In this document: piece after piece, positions 44,601 through 56,600 of the stretch
How the letters are laid out: the number at the start of each line of letters is the position of its first letter
Numbering within the stretch: the first letter of the stretch is position 1
Source of the DNA: Notospermus geniculatus
Taxonomy: Eukaryota > Nemertea > Pilidiophora > Heteronemertea > Lineidae
DNA: 64,000 bases
NCBI GenBank assembly: GCA_002633025.1
Contig: NMRB01000871.1
Span: forward strand, 177,455 to 241,454
Reading direction: 5' to 3'
The notes under the pieces: generated by a model
Databases searched by the model: none
The model's input: only the letters and a program-made list of their open reading frames with translations
Told to the model about the DNA's origin: nothing
Translations under genes and position numbers: made by a program

Positions 44601-47600
44601 AGGAGTTAGACGCTTAAGTTGTAAACAAGCTGGTTTGTTTACAAATATGGTCGGCAAACTAGTTTTATTCCTTCGTGCAGGTGGCAGCACCTGTGATCGT
44701 TACACTGGTTCCCGGTCCGATGCAACTCACTCACGATATTCACGTCAGTACATATCACGGACAATAGGTGGCAGCACCGCAGGCGTCCGTGGATAGAGAA
44801 CCAGTGAGTGAGTGTTTACAACTTCGGCGTCTAACTCCTTTAATTGAAACTGTGCCACATGCCAAGAATCATCAATAAATAATGCATGATTTGACCCCCC
44901 CCCCCCCAGTCTGCGGAGGGCTGTTTTGTTGAAATCTTTGCGACTGATTCCTCCATGATCATCTTTTTTCAGATCAAGCCAGTTGAACATAGCAATATCC
45001 ATGCCTCCGCACGACATAAAAAGCTCATGCAGCTTTCTCCCCTCACTATTTTGTAAGTACCGGTATACCACCCCGAGGGTTGCTAGCTTGGACAGGAAAC
45101 ATGCAGGAAAAATCGTCAAAATTGACCAGAAGAATTCCCCTTAGTCGGCCTCGAAAATTGCACTGCATAGAAAACTGGCATTTTTCCCTGACTTTTCCAA
45201 TCTGAGTTGCTCTCAATTCTCCACCATTGGTTTCCTTACGACTCTCCTTGCGCTGAGACCAATGACACTAAACAACTGCTCATCGTGTTCTACGGTTGAG
45301 TTGAGAAAACTCACGTGTGGAGCAGCGCCTAAGCGTTTTGATCAGTGTGATGCATGCCACTACCCCTGTGGAGAAGTTTTACGATATCATCGTTGCTCAT
45401 AATTATAATGTATGCAGTGATTTCTTCCAGTGTATACCTCAACGGCGACTTCCTCCGGCCCGCGTCACGTATCCTCCTGCCGCCACGATTATTAAACATG
45501 CACAGCCTCGAGTCAGTCTACGAGACGGTCCAGACTCGAGTTGTAACTGGCAAAGGTGCTATTTCAAAGTAAGTTGGTGTGCTATTCCACTTTCCAAATA
45601 TTAAGTACATGTGTATAAGTAAGTTCAGTTTGCTTCTCTGTGTGTGCAAGTTGTTGGTATTTTCTGAGAAATCCCAGGACGGCGGAGGCTCGTCGAAATG
45701 ATGAATTGTGGTCATCTTTGCGAACAAATTTCCATCCTCTTTTTCAGGTTGTGTACACTAGAGGGCAGCCCGGTGCGCAATGCAGCTGACTTGAAAAACT
45801 TGGAATATTACGTTGCCCTCGGCAAATATGAGGCGTTTATCAACTGTGGGTACGGGAGGCCACGGGAGCCGTTGAAATTATCACCCAGGTTAGAACGGAG
45901 GTGAGTGCCAACCTTGGCCTTACTCATCCTCATAACTATATAACTATCTTACTCATGATGTCTCATCTAAATGTGCATGCAATCTTCACCCTGGATTTTA
46001 AAACAGATCACGTCGCGATTTTTCATTCGTCGATCAGAATTCTCTTGAAAATCAGTGTTCAGCAGTCATCCAGACTTTTGTCATTAACAGTCATTTGGCA
46101 GTTTTCTAGTTTTAACACTAACAGTAGTTCAAATTAGCAGTAGCTTGGCAGATATCTGCATTGACAGTTACTAACTTACTGAGAGTCACTTGGCAGTTCT
46201 AAGTATCAGCCACATGTAGCCAGTATTCAGCATTATATTCGGAAAATTTTATCAAAAAATTCACCGTCTGGAATAAGGTAGTTCACTAGCTGGTAGTGAT
46301 TTGGCAGATTTCTGTCACTGACACCACTTTAGCAGTCATTTAGCAGATATCAGGCACTGACGGCACTTACTACTAAGCAGTCCGTTGGCAGATTTCTGGC
46401 CATAAGGCTTCCTTTACATAGAAGTATACGGTATACGAAAACGCCGGTTAACAATGGCTTCACGGTCGTGAATCCTCGGGAAGCCTTTGTTAACTGGCGT
46501 TTTCGTATACCGTATACTTCTATATACATGTAAGGGAAGCCTAACAGCAGTTTACTATCAGTACAACCATACTCAATGATCAGTTTATTAACGGATCATA
46601 TCTTTTCGTGCACAATACAGCACCTTTCTTCCATTGTATTCAGTCGTAGATCCATACCATATGAAGTAGTTCCTCATTCCATTTGGCTTTTGTGGCATGG
46701 AACATTCAGTAGAGTTTCTACAACAGATAACCAGTTAATTCTTAGTTACGACCTATTATATGGGCTAGTCGTACGATTTCACACCTCGATGTTTGCAATG
46801 AGTGGAACCGAGTGGTTTGGGTTTTCTGTCACGAGTTCAACTTGTTTGCACCGGGTCTTTTATGGAAGGTAGATCGTACCGTATACCCCAAAAAAGTTTG
46901 ATTCAACGTCATGACATGCGAAAAGTTGCTCATCGTTATGTAATCAGCGTTGGTTCTCAGCATACATACATGTATAGGAAGAGTGCAAACTTTTGGGGAT
47001 GTTAAATCCTGAAAAGGTGATTTGGCGATGTTTCCAAACGACTGACTCGGTAAACATTGTGAATACATGCGATGTCGTCGTCCCTGCTTGATATTGAAAA
47101 TCTGGCCTCAAGGCCGAGATAGAAAATTCAATCTGTAGGTATATCGTGGGTTAGAAAGAACCTCAATATATTCTCTCGCCCGAGGAAAGCTACAACACCA
47201 GGCTTTGTAATTGACAAAGGTGGGGCTTATTATAAGTGTGCCTGATCTTTTGAATAAAAGAGACATTTATAGTTGCTTCAGAGATACGTTTGGTGAATAT
47301 AGGATGTGATATTTTCCTACTGTCTGGGGATTTTGTGCCTCGTCCAAGTTCTGTTTGGTGGAATTTTGTCTTTGGTTTGTCATTGTTGCCCACCCAATCA
47401 TGTATAGTGACCTTAGCAGCCAACTGTGCCTGGCGACTCAGCCATGCGCCAGGCCTGACTGGGCCTTGACGACCCCCTATTCCTAGTAATGTAAAAGGTG
47501 TAAATGCCGTCTGATCCTATGGAACAGGTACCCAATATCTAGGCTAACGGTTGCCTGTAAGGGTCAGGGGTTAGGGTTATTATTAGTAGTAGGCTTAGGG

Positions 47601-50600
47601 GTCGGGGGTAGGAGGCCAGGTGTCAAGGATTGAGGGATAGGGGCCAGGGGTTAGGATTCAGAGTGGATGACATTCACCCTTCAGCCATGCCCTAGTAATA
47701 CAGGATATTCCTCTAAAAGAGTGCAGCACCTGACGGGACAGCGTCCAAGACGTCCCGCACGTCATTCTGATGTTTTGAGGCGAGACGAAAAAAAATCTGA
47801 TTGTTTCACGACGTCATGATCGCTGAAACAACCGGATTTTTTTTCGAGTCACGTCATGCGTTCAGAAATGACATGTGGGACGTCATGACGCTGCCCCGTC
47901 AGGTGCTGCACTCTTTTGGAGTGATAGAGTCTATTGTGGCCAGTTGTGTCAATTCCAGCTGCACCTAATCTCAGCTGAGTTTCGTTGTCAAAGAGATTTT
48001 TGCCCTCTGTTTCACAAGGAAACCAATAACGGTGAATTGGCCATCAAGTCTCATTCCTGTCTTTATTTTTCCATTTCAGAGATCAATCATTGTACGGCAA
48101 GAGTCGAAACAACTACAGCTTTAAAGCCAAGCGGTACGGCAATTCCTATCCGAATTCAGTAGAATCGGGCTCAAATACATCGAAACCTAACAGTGAACCT
48201 GCGCTTTCTAAAAATCGTGGGGCGGTTTACGCAGGTGTTAGCACGAGCAAATCGACACCCGGGAGACGCACAGACAAGTATATAATTTTCAAGGAATATC
48301 TGTGTGTCTTGTCTTGTCCTGTCACCTCACCTCACACCCATCGGAATGAATCTGGTTGGCGGATCGAGGTTCTGCCAACCAGATTCTTCGGTACATGTGT
48401 CAGCCCATGTTACTGCCTCCCTGATTGGCTGAACGCTTTCCTGACGTGTTGCTTATGCACCTGTCTGTCACTGCCTTCACACTGCTGAAATGTGCTTAAT
48501 GGGTTGGTGTGTTCAGAATATTTAGTGTAGAAAGCACATCCTATACAATAGACACCTTTTGTTTGAGTTGATCGGGGCTGACTTGCATTTCAATAGTTTT
48601 AACCACTTGTGACACCTGTTGAGGCAGTGGGCCGTGGTCCCCATTTTGTGTAAGAATTTCAACCCGTGATCAACACTGGACAGGTCCCAGCTTTAGTCAG
48701 CTTAGTTTCCTAACATGCCTACCTACCTGGTTTAATTGCAATGTTGCTAATTGTCTTTAAATGGTATTGGGTTCCTGGTATTGTGTGTCGTAGGCTGTGT
48801 GACGTCATTGTGACATCATGTGTGACCCTTGTTTGAACTGGGGTCCCACAATGAAAGTATTGAAACACCAAACCTTTCCAAAGCACAGGCAATATGGCTT
48901 TGTTTCCCACACACCGACTAATCTTTCAAATGATTGGCCAAGACAGGAAATGTTTGTCGCAGTTTATGAATACGAAGAAATACTTTGGCCACTTAGACGC
49001 AAACTGCTAAGTTGTCTACACTCTAGTTGATATATGGTACTCAATATCTCACGCAAATCTAACTGAGTTTGCCATGTGCAACAGCAGGCACACATTTCGA
49101 GAATTTACACAAGTTTATTTTTTGACACTCAATATGACATATTATAAAGAAATATGCAGCTTATAATCGACTGTGTTTACACTCTGTTTTAGAATGACTG
49201 TGTATTTCTCTATTTTAATAGCGAGTTTATCTCAGTTTTTGTTTTGTTTTGGCAACCTGTTGTGTTTGTTTTCTTCTATCCTTTGTTCCATGATCTAGTA
49301 ATCCTTGATCGAGTTATTCTGTCAGTCAAATTTGGAATTGTCTGCCCAGTGCTGCCTCCTGTTGTCTTCAAAACAACTCAAAGAATTTGAAACTTCACAG
49401 TTAAAATCTAAGCCTCCTTGATGCAAAATAACCGTCTATTACGAATACGTGATGTGTCTTCTCCACTTCAGCTTCAAGAAACCTAAGGAGAGAGAAGAAG
49501 ATGATGATCCCTTCCATCGCAAACCAGTCTCGAATAAACGCAGTGAGGACGCCAAGTCCAGGGAGGTCAACTATGACAATGGTGAGATAGTCCTAATCAA
49601 TCAGCAATGAATTTTGGATTTCCTCCAAATCAGGATGTGATTTTCTGCTGTTGGATGTTTGCAGCTCCTTCTTGGTCGAAACCTCAGATGTTGTCATTTC
49701 TATTTTCAGAGGATGACGTCTTCCGTGCATCCAGCCGTGAAAAAGAGGGTGCAGCGGAGGTGGAAGAAACGCGTGACACCAAGGTTGATCTGCCTGTAGA
49801 CCAGGTTGAAGCCGAGGAAGTCAAGGTGAGAGCATGAATAAAATGAGGCGGACAGGGTTGTGGCCCTCTGGTGATAAGAGCGTTGAATAGTTAGGCTGCG
49901 ATGCCATCATTCTAGGCCCTTGATTTGGATACATGTGTTAGACATTTCTGCCTCCCCCTCCCCCATTCATGTTTGTCACTTCACAGGAAGACTGCGGTCT
50001 CGAGGCGGACGAGCTCCGCCATCTTGAATACGACGAGGATCACGAGCGATACCTTGTGAGTTGTGATGGTCATGTGATCTGGTTTGGTCATGTGACTTGA
50101 AACCAGATGTTTGATCACATGATCAGTGTGTTGATTTGAATCGTGATGTGGTTTGATTTCATCACACGTCACATCGTGATTTTTGGTTACTTTCACCTCC
50201 ACCTCACTCCTGCCAGCAGAACACATCTCCCTTGAGCCACTGTATTCATGAGGCGGTCCAGGAAAACCCGTCGGATCTCGCATTTGAGGACAGTGTCAAT
50301 GGCCTTGGTGAACCCGCAAATTTCAATAGCTGAAATGTGCTACGTAACAGGTGAATAGGAGCAGATCAATGCACAGGCCATCTGACAGCCCTTGTTGATC
50401 ATTCAGCTACTTGAGACGGGTTTTCCTTGACCGCCACACAATTATCCCTCCTTTCACTGATTTGATCATGTGTTGTTTTTCAGGAAGAATTTGAAAACAC
50501 AGATGTAATAAAATCTGAAGTAGTTAATATAAATGAGAAAGTTAATGAGTCGAGGCCAAAATCATCTGCTGATCAAAACGTTGAAAAAAGAGGTGACACA

Positions 50601-53600
50601 CCGGGTGGTCAGTCTGGTGCTGAGAAAAATGATAGATCTAGTAGTCAGAGGCGGGGAAACTCTGCAGGGAGTGGTTCCGGGTCACAGCAGGATATGTCCA
50701 CGCAAATGACACCTCGGGATGCGACCACAAATCCCGTGCCTGATGTTAAAATTGAGGTTGGATATTATTTGATTCTGCGGTTGTTGGTGCTGTCTCCCTC
50801 TAATGGCTGGTGAAGGAGTTACGACTTGTGTGTCGAATACGTCTGGTTTTTCGTTTCGTTCAGAAAACTTGTATTAGTAGGTCTCCTAACGTGAAACAGG
50901 TCTCTGTCTGTCAAATTCTTCGCACAGGGTTGTGGCTCTTGCATCTCACAATGTTCGCTCACATGGAAAGGGAACCAAACTTGCTAACAAATCATACATC
51001 TTAAAATAAAACAACTCTTTGTTTGTGTGGATGTAAGAATGTCAAACTTATCCTATTGTAAGGTTTTGGTTGGTGATGGTAGTGGGATTGTTCACGTATT
51101 CCTCATCATTGTCGACATCATGACCCATGTTGGCCCAGATGTTTCAGGATGGTGGGGTCGTTGTCCTACACTCCCTGCTTCATCGTCATTCTCGCCCCTT
51201 CATTTCCAGGACGACCGGACTCGTTACAACTCTAACGATGAAGAAGACGACATCTTTTCACCGCGATCAGGAGAATATGAATTTGAGGTTAGATGTGTGA
51301 AATAATTAATCTTTCTTTCTTAGGTGACCTTCTTCAAGTATTTCGATTCCGATTTAGAGAGAATTGGTTCAGCAAACAACCGAGTCAATTCGTTCAAAAC
51401 CCGTGGTGTATTTCGGCTATTTCCAGAGCTGCAGCGTAACCATTTTGACAACATTTGTCGTCTGTTCAGATTTTGTATTCTACTCAGTATCTTTGTATTC
51501 TTCCAGCAGGAGGACAGCAGTTACAACTTTGGAGTGACCTCCAACAGACGCCAGGTTAGCGAAGTGTGCCATCTATCCTACTTATCTTCTTTGTGTTTGT
51601 CTTCACTAAGAGTTCAACTTTAAGATTTCAGGTTGAAAGCGAGCACGTTGAGACTCAGTCTCACAACACACTGTGTACAATATTCCAAGGCACATGAGTT
51701 ACTCAAAAATACCTTGCTACAACATGGGGACAGCATCCTGTCCTCCTCTTTGGGACAGTGTCCTTCCCTCCACATTGGGACAGTGTCCTTCCCTCCACAT
51801 TGGGACAGTGTCCTTCCCTCCACATTGGGACAGTGTCCTTCCCTCCACATTGGGACAGCGTCCTGGCCTCCACTTGGGACAACATCCTCATCCTGTCCTC
51901 CACTTGGGGACAGCGTCCTGTCCTACACTTGGGGACAGTGTCCTGTCCTCCACTTAGGGACAGCATCCGGTACGAAGTGTCTTTGCCGTCTAAACCTAAT
52001 CTCTTGTATTTTATCAGAGAGTGCAGTCGCCCGTTGGTGGAGTGCAGGTTTACGACGAGTGGCTGTTTGGTGTGATACCCTGTATTTTGTGTCACTATCA
52101 CTTTTATAACAAGTCTCCGTTCCTTTCAGATCTTCTGTATGTCATTCATAACATCCTTTATTCTGTTGTGTTTTTAATCCTCAATCTTTGAGACAGGTTT
52201 TCAGTTCCACGCTTCTTGAAGCAGATTTCTCCGACATATCCTCCACATCCTGCCACGTATCTCTTGTCTTTCCGCCAACATCATTCCTGTTGCAGAGATT
52301 TCTCATCGATTAATATCTGACATCCATTCCAGGAGGATGAGGACGCCAGCAATGACCAGGCCGTAAACGATAACGATGCGCTGACCAAGCAGCCGTCAGA
52401 GGGCCAGGTACGTGTGTGTGATATCCGTTGTTTGACATCTCATTAGATCTTCACGCTGTACTTTCTCCTAAAGCTTTTCGTAACGTATCTTTTCGTAATG
52501 TATCAGGGACCATCTCAAAACTCCATGACGGAAAATAAGGAGGCATTGTTGCATCAATGCTGGGTCGGAATGAATCATGGGTTTTGGATGTGGGGTGGGC
52601 CAACTAATGCATTGTGGGGAAGTGGCGCTGGGCCACTCTTAAAATAAGACCCAAACTCAAGGCAAAAAACATACTATTTCGGCCTAAGGGGCGGGATGGT
52701 CCCTGCTGTAGATGTATCTAAGGTACTGCTTTGAAGTCTGTGTGATCGCTAGTAGCGCCTACATTTCATATCTGCACACTGTGAGCTGTAGATTTGCCAC
52801 AAAAGCCAAAGCCACTGCTCCACGAGAGTTTTCATGTCTGAGTTGGCTCTCACTGGGTGATCCACCGTTGTTGGTTTCCTAACGGCTTACGATGAGATCA
52901 GTGCAACGAATGACTGTCGAAACTTTTCTATGGCTGATTTGCCCGTTGAGGGCTGACCTTGTGAGAAAACTCTCACGTGGACTGGCACCTTTCTTTCATA
53001 TCTTGTAGATTTTCTGCTCACCTCTTTGCCTTTCATGCTAATCTGCTTTCTATAGTATAACCTCTCACGGTGTGTCTTCCTGCTTTGACCCTATCTAATA
53101 GATCGCTGACCCTGTCCCTGATGAACGCGTTAAGACCCCAGAAGATGACGCCAATGACATTGAGTATGATGTAGACCTGATGAAGAAACCGTCTGTGGAG
53201 GGCCCTGACCCTTCATCCAATAACAACGCACAGGTGCCTGGTTCTGCCGGTACCCACCACCAACGATCACACCCCGTCTCTGCTCGAAGTGCTCACAGAG
53301 CGATCAGCTCTGAAAGTAACAAGCCCCAGGCTGTCGATTCGGCGATTAGGGTTCAAGATTTTGACGACAAGGTAGTTTAGAAATACCAGTTTTGCATCAA
53401 ATATGATGTCATTAGCTTGGCATGGGCTTTCGGGTGATAAGTAATAGAATGCAGAAGGAAACCAGAGAAGCCTGTGGTATGAGAAGAAAGTACCCGAGTT
53501 CGGGTCGTGTAGACTGATTTCTCTTCTAAAAGAGTAAATTCTTTTTATCAGAAAAGAAAGAAAAAAGGACGCGGCCGTGTCCGTGCTCCACCAAGGGGCC

Positions 53601-56600
53601 AGTTTAATCGAAAACACGTCAAATGGAAGAAGGTACCATGTACCGTGACGTTAAGTGTTGTCTTGGGTTGTGTTCATCTCAGTGAATGTTGTCTGATCAG
53701 GAAAGTTGGATGTTTTTCTTGCAAATTGTCGTGATGTCAGTGTCCTTGAGTCTTGAGTCTGGGGCAGGTGATAGGAGGGGTAGGGGTGGCAGGGATGGGG
53801 GTTCACATGGTTGACTTCATGACTACAATGATGAACAGAGGGATGTTTTGAAAGGGTCACCTCTTGAATGGTTGAGGTTTATTTAACAGCAGGAACTGTG
53901 ATATTTTTGAGAATTCTGTGAACTAACTATTTCTGTATATCTGTTTCCAGGGCGAAGAGAAGAAGGAAGAAGAGGTAAGATGTGTCTCATAAAATATCTT
54001 AAAAAATCTACAGGCTTCAGGAGTGTTGGGTTCTTTCCCATCATGCCTGATCGTAGACTGATGTTACCAACCGATTGCTAGGACCATTTGATGTTCCAGT
54101 TCATCTGTGCCGACAGTCCACACAGATGTGGACAGTCCACACAGATGTCGACAGTCCATACAGATGTTGACAGTCCACACAGATGTTTTGGCGGCATTGA
54201 TTTGGCCCATCCTTTCAAATCCGGGCTGATCCTGCCAATAAAATGAAGCAGAGGTTGTATAATCAGTGTTTGAATGCTGAAGCATCGCAAAATTTGGTCC
54301 GAAATATTCAAATCTAACCGTTCTCCGACAGAAGAGTGATGAACAAGAAAGTGAAGACGATGATGATAAAATACTGCGGGAAAATGCCGCCACGCAAATC
54401 CAGAAAAATGTCCGCGCTTATCAGCAGCGGGAAAAGTACAAGGGAGTTAAGGTACAAGAGGTGTAGTCTCGTCGGCACAGTGTAGATGGCGCCACGCATG
54501 CTTTTGTACCATACGGTGATGGGTTTTCAGTCGAATAAGGTCGAAAAAACTTGTGCACTGAGGATTGTGAGCTGGTTAGAAGTGGAGTTACAAACAGTTT
54601 TAGGTTCCATTATTTCTTGGTGATCTTTTACTGTATTCACTGACAAACATGGGCACCTGCATGGCTTGGGAGCAGGCAGACTTTGAACTTTCAGGAGTAG
54701 AGCTTGATATGTTTATTTGGCACGTACACAGTACCAAAAGTCACCATCTCTTTGGTGGTTGTCATATCTTGATGATGTTGGTAGGACTTGTTGCACGCAT
54801 AACCGCTACAGGCAGAGCACAATATAGTTTATAGGTAGAGCACTGTATGGGCTATCAGCAGTGTAACATATGGCTTAAAGCTGAGTAAATGCTGTTGATA
54901 GGCCAAACATCTTTTGGGCAAAGCATTGCATGGTTTTATGTATATTTTGACATTGTATGTAACACCATACAAAGTTCTTGTGCTGTACGATTTCTCTCTT
55001 ACAAACATACTGATGTTAGTTTTCCTTTAAGATGTTGTAATCATTGATAACAATGTCAATTCCTTTCACTAGAAAAAGAAAAAGGATCCGAAAGCTAAGG
55101 CTGGTGGTCAGGTCAACAGTGACAGTAAAAACATGAAAAAGGTATTTTGGATGTCATGTTTGTGATGTTGTCCTGTGGTAATCTGTGAAGTTGGCTCTCT
55201 ATGGGCGACTCAACCATAGAAAACCGTGGGCAGCTGTTGGTCGTCTGAAGTTAGCTCTCTATGGGCAACTCGACTGGAGTAAAATATGGGCAGCTGTTTG
55301 TATCACTAGTCAAGGCATATGAGTGTAAGAAAACCAACATTGTGAATTGCCCATTCAGAGCTGATTCACCTGAAAATGTTCATGTGGAGGAGTGGCCTTA
55401 GACTCTGAACGCAGTCCTATTGAAGCGTTCCGTGCCCTACTTTCTCAAATTTGTCACTGTATGAGAATCTGGTCATGACTGGGGTGTAGAGATCCTGCTC
55501 ATTTATCAGTGGTGTGATAGGAGCAGTGTCTTGCTGGATGATATCCTGACATCTTCACGTTGATGTAATTTTTCAGGTTCTTCCTGTCCTGACCGAGGTT
55601 GTCGGCCTCGACAACAATGTCTACCGTATAACTCTTCATATATGTCTGCAACTGGCTCAGGGAGACTCGGTCAAGAAGACTAAAAAATAACCAAATGATT
55701 GAAGCAGTTTTGCTCTGTGATTAGTAATATCATTTTCAAGTTTGCATATTTGCGGGCTTACCGGTACATTACGGCTTTCGTGAGGTGGTCATGTGATGCT
55801 AATGTACAAGTGTTGTAATATGCTGGTGAATTTGGACATTTAGGGGGGGGTCATCTCAGAAGGCTCTTGATGCTTAAAAGGGTAGCTTTGGCGATGGTGG
55901 TGCAAGAGATCATGAGGTGTGATCATCTCGTGTGGGTGGGTTGGAAGGTGGGGGTGGAGAGGGCTTATGGGGTGCAGTGGATGGAGGGGCAGTGATGGTG
56001 TCCGATGCGAGACTGTGTTTAAATTTTGTTGCCTCAAGTGACATTCGGGATGACTTCTGCCCCTTTAGGCCCAGAAGTTTAAGAAACCATGACGTTATGC
56101 TTCACAACATTTTAAACGAACATATCCTTATGTTTACTGGAGTCTCCCGCTTCACCTTGATTACCGGGTACCCTCTTTAGAATTCTTTCATGACCTCAAC
56201 TTGTCGCAATCTGGGATCTTGGAAGATGGATCATCCATTTAGAAAAAGCGATTGCAGGACAAGTTGGGTACATTGAAGAGCAGGGGATTTGGGGTGATCA
56301 TGGGCAGGCAGGAGTTAAGGATTTGTGTCACATATTTCAGGACGATAGGACGCACGCTGCAATTATAATACAGGCAAATTATCGTGGTTATAAAACACGC
56401 CAGGAGCTCTCTCGCGCTCAAACCTCAAATTCTTACGGCCGAAGATCTCAGTCCGAGTTCACAGATGAAGCAGAAGCTGCGACCAAAATTCAGGCAACTT
56501 TCCGCGGGCACCGTGCGAGAAAACAACTCGAAGAGGAAGCAGAGGCAGCCACAAAAATTCAGGCCGGTTTCCGTGGTCACAGAGCGAGAAAACAACTTGA

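Larger units (their letters stand above)
39278..45430 (+). other. DCDC2-like intron 2 (6.1 kb), mostly non-coding
   Basis: It contains an X-box, a MITE (40648-40862), a possible 12-nt micro-exon (41038-41049), an isolated N at 41641, the unexplained ORF at 41787-42926, a MITE (44597-44843), an EF-hand-like antisense ORF and a family-B repeat. The missing interdomain linker exon should be here. Confidence 0.6.
45901..48079 (+). other. DCDC2-like intron 4, repeats only
   Basis: Contains diverged tandem repeats with TTGGCAGAT/TTTCTG units (about 46060-46400), a palindromic MITE (46405-46542), a G-rich stretch with one GGTTAGGG word (47555-47665) and a family-A MITE. No exon seen. Confidence 0.6.

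Noticed and set aside
47555-47665. GGTTAGGG-like words suggesting interstitial telomere repeat
   Set aside because: Only one true repeat word in a loosely G-rich stretch; no tandem array.
51633-52109. 158-codon repeat protein (QCPSLHIGT units)
   Set aside because: Translation of a 26-bp minisatellite that is open in all frames.
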